Source: Thalassospira profundimaris WP0211
GTDB taxonomy: Bacteria; Pseudomonadota; Alphaproteobacteria; Rhodospirillales; Thalassospiraceae
Reading direction: 5' to 3'
Length of the DNA stretch: 64,000 nt
Assembly: GCF_000300275.1 (NCBI RefSeq)
Contig: NZ_AMRN01000012.1
Coordinates: 89,182-153,181 of the forward strand
The notes below the pieces were generated by a model that did not search any database, was not told the origin of the DNA, and worked only from the letters and a program-made list of their open reading frames with translations. The position numbers were made by a program, and so were the translations under genes. This document shows, in pieces, positions 8,711 through 17,171 of the stretch. Each line of letters begins with the position of its first letter. The stretch's first letter is position 1.

Positions 8711-9231
8711 TTAAGCTGCCAGATCGCGGCATTGAGCAGGGTGGCAAAAGCCACCCAAAGGGCGTAGGGCACCAATAGCATCCCGGCCAGACGGTCAATC
8801 TTCCAGAACGCAACCATGTTGGCAATGATCAGGCCAAGCAGGATTACGATATCAATCAGGCCCAATAGGGGTGACTGCGCGCCAAAGAACAAAAACGACC
8901 ATGCAAGGTTAAGCGTCAACTGACCTGCATAAAGGCCAAAGGCGCCTTTGGCGTTGGCGATGCCCACCTTGAGCCAGGCGCGCCAGCCGCTAAAGGCGAT
9001 CATGAAATAAATGACGGTCCATACCGGGCCGAAAACCCAGTTGGGTGGGCGGAAGAACGGCTTGTTCAGTGCCGCATACCAGTCATTGACGCTGGTGGCT
9101 GTCACCGCCCCGCCAAATGCCGATATGATCAGACACAACACCATAAACGCAATCAGGGCAAACACACGGGTGCGATGGTTGGGGTGATGAATATGCCCTG
9201 CACTCATCATTTCCTGTTCGCTGTTGGTCAT
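8707..9231 (-). CDS. TspO/MBR family tryptophan-rich sensory protein
   Basis: Five-helix membrane protein of 174 aa. It carries the family core W-Y-x-x-L-x-K-P-x-F-x-P-P-N-W-V-F-G-P-V-W near residues 50-72 and many Trp residues in later helices. Bacterial TspO proteins bind porphyrins and related ligands and tune pigment or stress responses in alphaproteobacteria. An extra ~25-residue polar His-rich N-terminus (GHIHHPNHRT) precedes helix 1; a start at the internal Met (residue 8 or 9) is possible. Follows the lipoprotein hydrolase gene on the same strand by 21 bp. Confidence 0.9.
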   Translation of the reverse strand: MTNSEQEMMSAGHIHHPNHRTRVFALIAFMVLCLIISAFGGAVTATSVNDWYAALNKPFFRPPNWVFGPVWTVIYFMIAFSGWRAWLKVGIANAKGAFGLYAGQLTLNLAWSFLFFGAQSPLLGLIDIVILLGLIIANMVAFWKIDRLAGMLLVPYALWVAFATLLNAAIWQLN

Positions 9232-9252
9232 GGTGTTGACGGGTCCTTTGGC

Positions 9253-10419
9253 CTAGTTGGTGACGTCGCCGATTGCGTCGATCAAGGCATCGAAATAGGG
9301 GTTCCAGGTCAGTCGGGCATGGTACTTGCCCGGCTCCATATATCCCCATGCACTGCGCCAGAGCAGTGCTCGATCCGCTGGTCGTTCGATGTCTTCCTGA
9401 CCGTTCTCGATGAAGACAAAGCTTCCCTTCGCACCGTAATACGGATTGTCGGGCGAGAACAGGGCGCTCAGATGTGAGAAACTACTGATCTGTTGATCGG
9501 GCAGATTGCTGTTGAGGTTCTCAATCCGGCTGTCGTTGCTTGGTGCGTTGACTTCATCATACCAGACCAGGCGTGAAGCCGGGTTGGTGAAATGCGTCTC
9601 AAAGCGATGAAGCATTGCAATTGGATCGAGCACACTGTCGTCCGCGCTCATGGTAACAAGGGCGGGGCGGTCAAACGGCTTTGCGTCAAGCGCATCATCG
9701 ACGTCGGTGACGCTGCGGTAATAAAGTGCCGATGCCTTGGTCGACAGGGATTGATAGTTGATCACGTTGTCTTCCGGATCGGCATCGACCCAATCCCACA
9801 GATACTGGACCAGTGGTGTCAGGAATAACAGATCACTGCCCGGCTCGATGCCCGGCGAAAACAGCAACAGCCCGTCAATGTCCGGGTTCCGAGCAGCGTA
9901 ACTGGTGACAAGATTGCCACCGGTTGAAAAACCACCCAGCCAGACTTCATCCACCTCGCGTTCCAGAAGCGCAACCTGATGGGCGACCGATCCCGTCCAG
10001 TCCTCATAATCGGGCAGGCTGAGATCACCCGGGCGGGTGCCGTGGCCAGGCAGCAACATCGACCGTGCGAGCCAGCCATCCTTGGCCATCGCCACTGCAA
10101 TGTCGTGGAAGTACCAAGGGCTTGATCCCAGACCATGAACGAACAAAACCCCACGGCTGGGCTTATTTGCGTCCATTGGTTCAGGCCGAACTTCAAACGG
10201 AATGTTGCGCGCAATTTCCATTTCATGGTCATCGGTCAGAAAAACCCGATGGGAGGCGATCCAGTCACGCGTTTCAGATACGTAATCCTCGAAATTATCC
10301 TGCATGTAGGGCGGGATGCCGGGTGACTGATCATAAAGCGCGTTTTCTGGCGGGAATGCACAGGCCGCAAGCAGGCTTGCCGGGATCAGGGCCAACAGGA
10401 TTGTGCGAAGTGGGCGCAT
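9253..10419 (-). CDS. Alpha/beta hydrolase lipoprotein
   Basis: Putative membrane-anchored esterase or lipase, 388 aa from the ATG at 10419, which has an AAAGGA ribosome site (an upstream TTG at 10437 is unlikely). The signal peptide ends in the lipobox LLAAC. The hydrolase core includes the oxyanion region FVHGLGSSPWYF, a nucleophile elbow GFSTGG with the catalytic Ser, an acid candidate in SADDSVLDP and a late His in FSHLSALF. Substrate unknown. It may form a short operon with tspO, 21 bp downstream. Confidence 0.82.
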   Translation of the reverse strand: MRPLRTILLALIPASLLAACAFPPENALYDQSPGIPPYMQDNFEDYVSETRDWIASHRVFLTDDHEMEIARNIPFEVRPEPMDANKPSRGVLFVHGLGSSPWYFHDIAVAMAKDGWLARSMLLPGHGTRPGDLSLPDYEDWTGSVAHQVALLEREVDEVWLGGFSTGGNLVTSYAARNPDIDGLLLFSPGIEPGSDLLFLTPLVQYLWDWVDADPEDNVINYQSLSTKASALYYRSVTDVDDALDAKPFDRPALVTMSADDSVLDPIAMLHRFETHFTNPASRLVWYDEVNAPSNDSRIENLNSNLPDQQISSFSHLSALFSPDNPYYGAKGSFVFIENGQEDIERPADRALLWRSAWGYMEPGKYHARLTWNPYFDALIDAIGDVTN

Positions 10420-10582
10420 GAGGTGTCCTTTGGCCAAGATGCTGAGAAATGATGTAAATTACTGAAATGACTACGTCAAATGTCGCACGACAGATCACTT
10501 GTTTGGGGCGTCTTATCGTGCGTTGGTGTGCCCGGATAGCGATAGGAAGATTATCGGATGCCAAGCTGAAATGGCAAGCAGC

Positions 10583-10598
10583 TGTGATGGCCGTCACA
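10583..10598. promoter_or_regulatory. Consensus CRP-type binding site
   Basis: TGTGA-TGGCCG-TCACA is a perfect match to the enterobacterial CRP consensus half-sites with a 6-bp spacer; one further base pair extends the dyad (GCTGTGA...TCACAGC). AT-rich -10 candidates (CATAAT 10613, TATATG 10618) lie 15-20 bp downstream, so the site would sit near -35 to -40 of a promoter reading into the chemoreceptor gene. Binding by a CRP/FNR-family protein is inferred. The rest of 10420-10752 holds a stem CCTTGCC/GGCAAGG (10706-10727) and no gene. Confidence 0.5.
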
Positions 10599-10752
10599 GC
10601 AAAGAGATAATGCATAATATATGCGATTCAATTGGTATGATGATTTGTGACATGGTCACGGGCTGCCGACTTCAGTGTTTGTGAAGTGGTTCTAAAACAA
10701 GAAAACCTTGCCGATACCTTGGCAAGGAATATCCAAGGGGAAGGGGAATGCC

Positions 10753-12444
10753 ATGTTGTCACTGAGTTCGGTGAAAATCGGCACACGTATGCTGATTATT
10801 GTCGCGGGCGCGGTTCTTGCGGTGTTGCTGGTCGGGGCGTTCGGTCTGACCGAATTGCGCCAAAACATGCTTGAGGACCGCAAAACAAAAACGAAGAACC
10901 TTGTTGAATCCACAATCAATTTGATTGGTCATTATCATGCGCTGGAACAGTCCGGCGAAATGACCACCGAAGAGGCGCAAAATGCCGCCAAAGGCGCTGT
11001 TGCAGCCCTTCGTTATGATGAGAAGAACTATTTCTTTGTGTTTGATCACACACCGGTTCTTCTGATCCATGACATCAAGAAGGATCTTGTTGGCAAGAAC
11101 TTGACCGACAATGTCGATGGATCGGGCAAATTCCTTTATCGCGAGTTCGTGCGCGTCGCCGAAGAGAAGGGCGAGGGTTTTGTCGATTATACCTACAAGG
11201 TCCCGAATTCGGATGATCTTCGTCCGAAGCTTTCATTCGTCAAGGATTTCAAACCGTGGGGCTGGATCGTCGCCACCGGCATTTACATCGATGATGTAAA
11301 CGCTGTTTTCATGCAAATCATGCTGGTGATGGGTGGTGTTGCCTTGGCGATCCTGGTTGCGGTTGTTGGCGTCTCGTTGATGATCAGCCGCGGTATTACC
11401 CGCCCGCTTTTCGATATTTCGGAAAACATGCTGCGTCTGTCGCAGGGCGATCACAATATCGAGGTTAATTACACCCACCAGAAAAGCGAGATCGGCGATC
11501 TGGCACGGGCGATGGATATCTTCAAATCGAAAACCATCGAAATGGAAGAAATGCGCACCCAGCGTGAAGAGCAGGAACGCATCGCCGAAGAAGACAAGCG
11601 TGCGGCCCTTCGCAAAATGGCCGACAGTTTCGAAGCCAGTGTCGGGCAGGTTGTTGCCCAGGTGATCGAGGCATCGGGCAATATGCAAAGCTCTGCCAAT
11701 GCGATGACCGATACCTCCAAGCAGGTCGGCGAACGTTCAACGGTTGTTTCGGCAGCATCGCAGGAAATGTCGACCAATGTGGAGACGGTTGCCTCGGCGG
11801 CTGAGGAACTGAGCACGTCTATTGCCGAAATCAGCAATCAGGTCGCCCAATCCGCAACCATCGCCAAAGGTGCTGTTCAAACCTCGGAAGAAACGCATCA
11901 GAAGATCGAATTGCTTGCAGAGGCGGCAAACCAGATCGGTGAAGTTGTTTCGCTGATCACCGACATTGCCGAGCAGACCAACCTTCTGGCCCTGAACGCA
12001 ACGATCGAGGCCGCGCGTGCCGGTGATGCCGGCAAGGGCTTTGCTGTTGTCGCCAACGAGGTCAAGAACCTTGCAAACCAGACGGCAAAGGCAACCGAGG
12101 ATATCCGGTCCCAGGTCAGCGACATTCAGGTCGCTACATCCAATGCCGTTAATGCGATTGCCGAAATTGCTGAGACCATCCGAAGCCTCGACGGGGCGAC
12201 GACGACAATCGCATCCGCCGTTGAAGAGCAGGGGGCCGCAACCCAGGAAATCGCGCGCAACGTCGAACAGGCATCACACGGCAGCCGCGATGTATCTGAA
12301 AATATCTCGGGCGTGTCGACGGCAGCAAATGACGCCGAAAAGCTTTCGGGCGAGGTGCTTGGCCTTGCCGAGGGGCTTGGACGTCAGGCGGCTGTTCTGA
12401 ACGAAGCTGTTGAATCGTTCCTGGCCGAAGTGCGTAACGCCTAA
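10753..12444 (+). CDS. Methyl-accepting chemotaxis protein with single Cache sensor
   Basis: 563-aa chemoreceptor from the ATG at 10753, which follows an AGGGGAAGGGGAA ribosome site. Order: TM1 (~12-34), a periplasmic single-Cache domain (~35-185, with the NYFFVFDH and [21 protein letters not shown] blocks), TM2 (~190-212), HAMP, and the methyl-accepting signalling domain with the hairpin tip [31 protein letters not shown]. It has no obvious C-terminal CheR-tethering pentapeptide. No chemotaxis kinase genes are adjacent, so it is an orphan receptor. The ligand is unknown; the Cache fold often binds small organic acids. Confidence 0.93.
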   Translation: MLSLSSVKIGTRMLIIVAGAVLAVLLVGAFGLTELRQNMLEDRKTKTKNLVESTINLIGHYHALEQSGEMTTEEAQNAAKGAVAALRYDEKNYFFVFDHTPVLLIHDIKKDLVGKNLTDNVDGSGKFLYREFVRVAEEKGEGFVDYTYKVPNSDDLRPKLSFVKDFKPWGWIVATGIYIDDVNAVFMQIMLVMGGVALAILVAVVGVSLMISRGITRPLFDISENMLRLSQGDHNIEVNYTHQKSEIGDLARAMDIFKSKTIEMEEMRTQREEQERIAEEDKRAALRKMADSFEASVGQVVAQVIEASGNMQSSANAMTDTSKQVGERSTVVSAASQEMSTNVETVASAAEELSTSIAEISNQVAQSATIAKGAVQTSEETHQKIELLAEAANQIGEVVSLITDIAEQTNLLALNATIEAARAGDAGKGFAVVANEVKNLANQTAKATEDIRSQVSDIQVATSNAVNAIAEIAETIRSLDGATTTIASAVEEQGAATQEIARNVEQASHGSRDVSENISGVSTAANDAEKLSGEVLGLAEGLGRQAAVLNEAVESFLAEVRNA

Positions 12445-12470
12445 GCCTTAGAGACGATCACGCAAAACAA

Positions 12471-12506
12471 AACCGCCAGTCCTGCAACAGGGCTGGCGGT
12501 TTTTTC
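12471..12506 (+). terminator. Intrinsic terminator of the chemoreceptor gene
   Basis: ACCGCCAG and CTGGCGGT form a stem extended by TCCTG/AGGG and followed directly by TTTTTT. It lies 27 bp after the receptor stop and faces the convergent GST gene. Confidence 0.88.
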
Positions 12507-12532
12507 ATGATCTTGTGGTTTGGTCCATCTGG

Positions 12533-13234
12533 TCAGGATTTCTGGGTGCTTTTCGCCGTTTGACCAAACAGGACCTTCTTGTCTTCTTCACTCATTTCGC
12601 CTGCGCGCAGACCTTCGCCAGCCTTATAGGCCGCAATCGTTGCCGGACGGGATTGTATGGCTTCGAACCAGCGTTTCAGGTTCGGGAACTCATTCAGGTC
12701 CTGCTGCTGTTTTTCGTGGCTGACTATCCATGGATAGCAGGCCATATCGGCAATCGTGTAGTCATCACCGGCAATGAATTTGCGGCCCTCAAGACGCTTG
12801 TTCAGAACGCCATAAAGACGGTTGGTCTCGTTGACATAACGGGTGATCGCGTACGGGATCTTTTCCGGTGCATAGGTGCCGAAATGATGGTTCTGACCGG
12901 CCATCGGGCCAAGGCCGCCCATCTGCCAGAACAGCCATTCCATCACCGTTTTGCGCCCGCGCACATCACTCGGGATGAACTTTCCGGTTTTCTCGGCCAG
13001 ATATTGCAAGATGGCGCCAGACTCAAACACCGTAATGGCGTCGCCACCATCGGCCGGATCGTGATCAATGATCGCGGGCATGCGGTTGTTGGGCGAAAAG
13101 GCCAGGAATTCCGGTTTGAACTGATCGCCGGTACCGATATTGACCGGCACGATCTTGTAGTCCAGTCCGGCTTCTTCAAGGAACAGCGTGATTTTATGGC
13201 CGTTCGGGGTTGGCCAGTAATACAGATCAATCAT
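12533..13234 (-). CDS. Glutathione S-transferase, Nu-class (YfcG/YghU) type
   Basis: Cytosolic 233-aa GST. The N-terminal thioredoxin-like half starts IDLYYWPTPNGHKITLFLEEAGLDY and carries a cis-Pro segment NNRMPAIIDHDP followed by ESGAILQYLAEKTGKF, the glutathione gamma-glutamyl site. The helical half has GRKFIAGDDYTIADMACYPWI. The TPNG/K-ITLFLEE opening is that of YfcG/YghU-like Nu-class enzymes, which act as disulfide-bond reductases. It is transcribed away from a second GST of the same type only 154 bp away, implying shared control. Confidence 0.88.
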   Translation of the reverse strand: MIDLYYWPTPNGHKITLFLEEAGLDYKIVPVNIGTGDQFKPEFLAFSPNNRMPAIIDHDPADGGDAITVFESGAILQYLAEKTGKFIPSDVRGRKTVMEWLFWQMGGLGPMAGQNHHFGTYAPEKIPYAITRYVNETNRLYGVLNKRLEGRKFIAGDDYTIADMACYPWIVSHEKQQQDLNEFPNLKRWFEAIQSRPATIAAYKAGEGLRAGEMSEEDKKVLFGQTAKSTQKS

Positions 13235-13317
13235 GGGCCAAAGGCTCCTTTAAACTATTCGTGATGGCGAATTCGATAATCGAAGCTTGCCAATCAGGTT
13301 GTTATCGGTCAATTTAA

Positions 13318-13329
13318 AACGATCATTCC
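13318..13329. promoter_or_regulatory. AACGATCATTCC motif between divergent GST genes
   Basis: The 11-mer AACGATCATTC at 13318-13328 also occurs at 23930-23940 upstream of the peroxiredoxin-like gene, and a degenerate version lies upstream of the TetR gene at 25353. It sits 84 bp before one GST start and 60 bp before the other. A shared operator is inferred. Confidence 0.4.
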
Positions 13330-13388
13330 AAAATGCAAGAGCCGGTCACGCCATTGTGTAACGGCGATACCAGGCAAGGAGACGTGTC

Positions 13389-14081
13389 ATGATCCGCTTC
13401 TATTACCACCCCACACCCAACCCGCAGAAAATCTCGATGATGCTTGAGGCATCCGGTTTGCCCTATGAGGTCCTGCCGGTTGATACCCGTAAAGGTCAGC
13501 AGCATGACCCGGCCTTCCGCGCCATCAACCCGAATGGCAAGGTCCCGGCAATTGTCGATACCGACGGGTCGGGGGGCAAGGAAGTGCGCGTGTTTGATTC
13601 AAATGCGATCCTGCTGTATCTCGCCGAAAAGTCCGGCAAGTTCCTGGGTAAGCCTGAAGATCGCGGTGAGTTCCTGTCGTGGTTGATGTTCATTGCCACC
13701 GGTCTGGGTCCGTTTTCAGGGCAGGCAGTGCATTTCCAGCATGTCGCACCTGAGGGCAGCGATTATGGCGTAAACCGTTATCGCAACGAAATCGCCCGCC
13801 ATTATCAGGTGCTGGAAGACCATATGGAAGGTCGTGATTTCATCGTTGGTGATGAGATGACGATTGTTGATATCTCGGCCTGGGGCTGGATCGACAAGGC
13901 CCCGTTCGTGCACAAGAACCCGGATGTCTGGGACAAGTATCCCAACATCAAACGCTGGTTTGACGCGATCAACCGCCTGCCGGCAGCCGTCAGTGCGCGC
14001 GAGGTTGGCAAGGACCACACCTTTAAGACGGAAATGGACGAAGACGCAAAACGCGCCATGTTCCCGTCGAACTACGCATAA
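13389..14081 (+). CDS. Glutathione S-transferase, Nu-class type, second copy
   Basis: 230-aa GST related to the divergent gene: it opens IRFYYHPTPNPQKISMMLEASGLPY, keeps the cis-Pro segment NGKVPAIVDTD and the DSNAILLYLAEKSGKF glutathione-binding block, and has DFIVGDEMTIVDISAWGWI in the helical half. The tyrosine/threonine-poor N-terminus, as in Nu-class enzymes, argues for thiol-disulfide chemistry rather than classic conjugation. A GGAG ribosome site precedes the ATG. The two copies are clearly diverged, so this is an old duplication. Confidence 0.88.
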   Translation: MIRFYYHPTPNPQKISMMLEASGLPYEVLPVDTRKGQQHDPAFRAINPNGKVPAIVDTDGSGGKEVRVFDSNAILLYLAEKSGKFLGKPEDRGEFLSWLMFIATGLGPFSGQAVHFQHVAPEGSDYGVNRYRNEIARHYQVLEDHMEGRDFIVGDEMTIVDISAWGWIDKAPFVHKNPDVWDKYPNIKRWFDAINRLPAAVSAREVGKDHTFKTEMDEDAKRAMFPSNYA

Positions 14082-14106
14082 GCCGACGAAACGGCTCTGC
14101 AAACGA

Positions 14107-14138
14107 AAACACCCCGGCCAGATTGGCCGGGGTGTTTG
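14107..14138 (+). terminator. Intrinsic terminator, bidirectional
   Basis: AAACACCCCGGCC and GGCCGGGGTGTTT form a 13-bp stem with a short AGATT-type loop between the convergent GST and MHS transporter genes; A/T flanks let it work for both strands. Confidence 0.85.
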
Positions 14139-14161
14139 CTTTACCGTATATGTCTTGGCAA

Positions 14162-15502
14162 TCAGTCGGTGGTTTTTGCCCCGAACTGCTTGTTGAATTG
14201 CAGCACCAGCAGGGTGACAACCGCGCCCGAAAGCAGGTAGGCACCAACACCGGGCAGACCAAACTTGTCGCACAGATAAAGCGCGATCAGTGGTGCAAAA
14301 CCAGCCCCCAGCAACCATGCAAGGTCGGATGTCAGGGCCGATCCGGTGTAGCGATATTCACGTTTGAAGTTGGATGCCAGTGTACCGGCCGCCTGACCAA
14401 AGCACAGGCCAAGAACCGCAAAGCCACCCAGAACAATCATGCCTTCATTGATGATGTTATAGGTGTAAAGCAGAGGGGTCAGGATCGCACCAAGCAGGAT
14501 GATGCCCGCACTGTATCCCAGCAACCGGCGCCGGCCGAGCTGATCGGCAATAAAGCCCGATGCAACGATGCCAAAGGCACAGAGCACCGCGCCAACACCC
14601 TGGGTCAGCAGGAACTGCCCCGGATTGCCGTTGGCATAAAGATAAACCCAGCTGAGCGCAAAGACAGTGACCAGATGGAACAGGGCATAGCTGACCATTG
14701 GGACCAGCGCACCCAGCACAACGGTACGACCGTTATGTTTGAGTGTGTCGATGACACGCGCAGCTTCGAGCTCGTTCTTTTCAAGCAGATGGCCGAATTC
14801 CGAGGTGGCCACCAGACGCAGGCGGGCAAACAGCGCAACAACGTTGATTGCAAAGGCAACGAAGAACGCATAGCGCCAGCCAAAGGCCAGGAAGTCATCA
14901 GGATGAAGGGTCAATAGCAGGAAGGCAAACAGCGAAGATGCCAGCATGAAGCCAAGCGGTGCGCCCAACTGCGGGATCATCGCGTACCAACCCTTGCGGT
15001 TGTCCGGTGCGTTAAGGGCCAACAAGGACGCAAGACCATCCCATGCGCCACCCCATGCAAGACCTTGCAGGAAGCGGAAGGCACACAGAAGGTAAATCGC
15101 AACCACGCCTGCCGAGGCAAAGCTTGGCAAAAAGGCCATTGCGGCGGTGGACCCGCCAAGCAGGAACATGGCAATCGTCAGTTTGACGCCGCGACCATGC
15201 TGACGGTCAACGGTCATAAAGACAAGCGACCCGACAGGGCGTGCGATAAAGGCCAGAGAGAATATGGCAAAGGAATACATGGTGCCCATCAGTGCGGTTT
15301 CACCGGGAAACAGCAATTGCGGGAAGACCAGTACCGATGCGATGCAATAAACGAAGAAGTCGAAGAATTCAGATGTCCGGCCGATGATCACGCCAAGCGC
15401 GATTTGTCCCGGATCGTTGGTGGCGTCGGCATTGTGATGCCGCGCATCGCGTTCCAAACCCGAAGAGGTGGCGGTCGCGTAGTGTTCTGTTGTTTGGGTC
15501 AC
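14162..15502 (-). CDS. MFS transporter, metabolite:H+ symporter (MHS) type
   Basis: 446-aa, twelve-helix transporter. The opening GVIIGRTSEFFDFFVYCIASVLVFPQLLFP and the RPVGSLVFMTVDRQHGRGVKLTIAMFLLGGSTAAMAFLPS loop are typical of the MHS branch (proline/betaine, citrate, shikimate and aromatic acid symporters). A ~35-residue polar N-terminus precedes helix 1. No catabolic genes are beside it, so the substrate is open. It is divergent from cyoA across a 440-bp region. Confidence 0.85.
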   Translation of the reverse strand: MTQTTEHYATATSSGLERDARHHNADATNDPGQIALGVIIGRTSEFFDFFVYCIASVLVFPQLLFPGETALMGTMYSFAIFSLAFIARPVGSLVFMTVDRQHGRGVKLTIAMFLLGGSTAAMAFLPSFASAGVVAIYLLCAFRFLQGLAWGGAWDGLASLLALNAPDNRKGWYAMIPQLGAPLGFMLASSLFAFLLLTLHPDDFLAFGWRYAFFVAFAINVVALFARLRLVATSEFGHLLEKNELEAARVIDTLKHNGRTVVLGALVPMVSYALFHLVTVFALSWVYLYANGNPGQFLLTQGVGAVLCAFGIVASGFIADQLGRRRLLGYSAGIILLGAILTPLLYTYNIINEGMIVLGGFAVLGLCFGQAAGTLASNFKREYRYTGSALTSDLAWLLGAGFAPLIALYLCDKFGLPGVGAYLLSGAVVTLLVLQFNKQFGAKTTD

Positions 15503-15642
15503 GCCGTTCTCCCTTATTCACTGGTCGGGCCTTTTGGCCCTAACTGCTTTTGATTGGATCACAAATCCGGCTCGAAGGACGATACGACTTTGGATCGAGT
15601 CTAAGTATAGACATGTGAATTGCAAACGTCAGTGTCAATTAT

Positions 15643-15658
15643 TGTGATGCACCGCACA
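15643..15658. promoter_or_regulatory. CRP/FNR-like site upstream of cyoA
   Basis: TGTGA-TGCACC-GCACA matches the CRP consensus at nine of ten half-site positions. It lies between the MHS transporter and cyoA, roughly 77 bp upstream of the best promoter candidate (15720). A second dyad-like sequence AATGATAATTGTCATT is at 15677-15692, resembling a degenerate Fur box. Both are pattern matches only. Confidence 0.3.
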
Positions 15659-15719
15659 ACGCGCGGTTTACATCCGAATGATAATTGTCATTACGACCCT
15701 GCTATGCGCCGCGGGTAGC

Positions 15720-15748
15720 TTGACATTGCTGCAACGCAGCTATAGCAA
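15720..15748 (+). promoter_or_regulatory. Likely cyo operon promoter
   Basis: TTGACA (15720-15725) is followed after 15 bp by TATAGC or after 17 bp by TAGCAA. The spacer contains the inverted repeat GCTGC-AAC-GCAGC. This would give an untranslated leader of about 190 bases before cyoA. Sequence from there to 15942 is AT-rich with no gene. Confidence 0.4.
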
Positions 15749-15942
15749 TTCCCGCGAATTTCCGATTTGGCATTTTTTTGAAAAAAAATTGCTTTCTTTG
15801 TGCCCTTTCCGTGGATGTCTGGAATTATAATTCCTATATGCGTTTGCGGCAGGGTACGACGCGTGGCGATCTTTGGTGGGTCGCTATGCGGCTCGCAGGC
15901 ATATGGTTGTCTGTGAGAACATCTTCCAGTGACTGAGGAAGT

Positions 15943-17082
15943 ATGAAGCGCATGCTTTCAAAACTTGTACGTGGCGTCGCATTGACCTCAATGTTCTCGC
16001 TTCTGGCCGGTTGCAACCTTGTTGTGATCGATCCGTCGGGCGATATTGCCTCTCAGCAGGCCGACCTTATTATCGTATCAACCATCCTGATGCTGCTGAT
16101 CATTGTTCCGGTCATGGCATTGACGGTCTTCTTTGCCTGGAAATACCGGCAGGGAAACAAGGATGCGGAATACGATCCCGAATGGCATCATTCCACCAAA
16201 TTGGAAGTTGTCATCTGGTCTGCCCCGCTGGTGATCATTATTGCCCTTGGCGCGATTACGTGGGTTACGACCCATACGCTTGATCCGTATCGTCCGCTCG
16301 ACCGTATTGATGCTGAACGTCCACTGCCAAAAGATCATGAGCCGATGGTGATTGAAGTCGTTTCTCTCGATTGGAAATGGCTGTTCCTGTATCCGGAACA
16401 GGGCATTGCGACTGTCAACGAACTCGCAGCTCCGGTCGATACGCCAATCCAGTTCAAAATCACCTCTTCGGGAATCATGAACTCGTTCTTCATTCCGGCT
16501 CTTGCGGGCCAGATTTATTCGATGGCGGGGATGGAAACAAAACTCCATGCCGTAATCAATGAAGAAGGTGTTTTTGACGGGTTCTCGGGGAACTACAGCG
16601 GTGAGGGGTTCTCTCATATGCGCTTTAAGTTCCACGGGCTGAGCCAAGACGGGTTTGATGCCTGGGTCGATAATGTGAAGGCCGATGAAAACCTTTTGGG
16701 GCGTTCGCAATATCTTGAGCTTGAAAAACCCAGCATCAAGGAACCGGTTCGGTACTTCAGCTCGGTAGATCCGGAACTTTACAACGCGATCCTCAACATG
16801 TGCGTTGACCAGTCGAAAATGTGCATGAACGAGATGATGCATATTGACGAAAATGGTGGCGGCGGTCTGGCCGGTATCAATAACGTCATGTCCTTGACCT
16901 ATGACGTGCCGCAGATGCGTGGCAGTCAGCCATTGCCCGAAAGCAAGTCCTACGTTGCGACGCTTTGCACTGCACCGGAAGGTGGCTTGGCTGGTGAACT
17001 TGCGAACCTGCCGTTGTTTGACAATGAACAGGTCTCGCGTGCCATGAGTGTTGCGCCGTCAGGTGTTTCAACAGGGTTCTGA
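15943..17082 (+). CDS. cyoA: Cytochrome o ubiquinol oxidase subunit II
   Basis: Subunit II of the bo-type quinol oxidase, 379 aa. The N-terminus is a lipoprotein signal ending in LLAGC, then two transmembrane helices (~40-62 and ~88-108), then a periplasmic cupredoxin domain. As expected for a quinol oxidase rather than a cytochrome c oxidase, the CuA cysteine/histidine cluster is absent: the corresponding region reads PALAGQIYSMAGMETKLH. Residues 290-379 extend past the cupredoxin core and include a Cys/Met-rich stretch (NMCVDQSKMCMNEMMH). GAGGAAGT precedes the ATG. First gene of cyoABCD. Confidence 0.95.
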   Translation: MKRMLSKLVRGVALTSMFSLLAGCNLVVIDPSGDIASQQADLIIVSTILMLLIIVPVMALTVFFAWKYRQGNKDAEYDPEWHHSTKLEVVIWSAPLVIIIALGAITWVTTHTLDPYRPLDRIDAERPLPKDHEPMVIEVVSLDWKWLFLYPEQGIATVNELAAPVDTPIQFKITSSGIMNSFFIPALAGQIYSMAGMETKLHAVINEEGVFDGFSGNYSGEGFSHMRFKFHGLSQDGFDAWVDNVKADENLLGRSQYLELEKPSIKEPVRYFSSVDPELYNAILNMCVDQSKMCMNEMMHIDENGGGGLAGINNVMSLTYDVPQMRGSQPLPESKSYVATLCTAPEGGLAGELANLPLFDNEQVSRAMSVAPSGVSTGF

Positions 17083-17171
17083 AGCAGTGCCGGTTGGTAA
17101 AAGCCAACCGGCCCTTCGCAGTTTTGGCATCGGCTACGATGCCTGTCTGCATTTGAAAGAAGAGTAATCCG

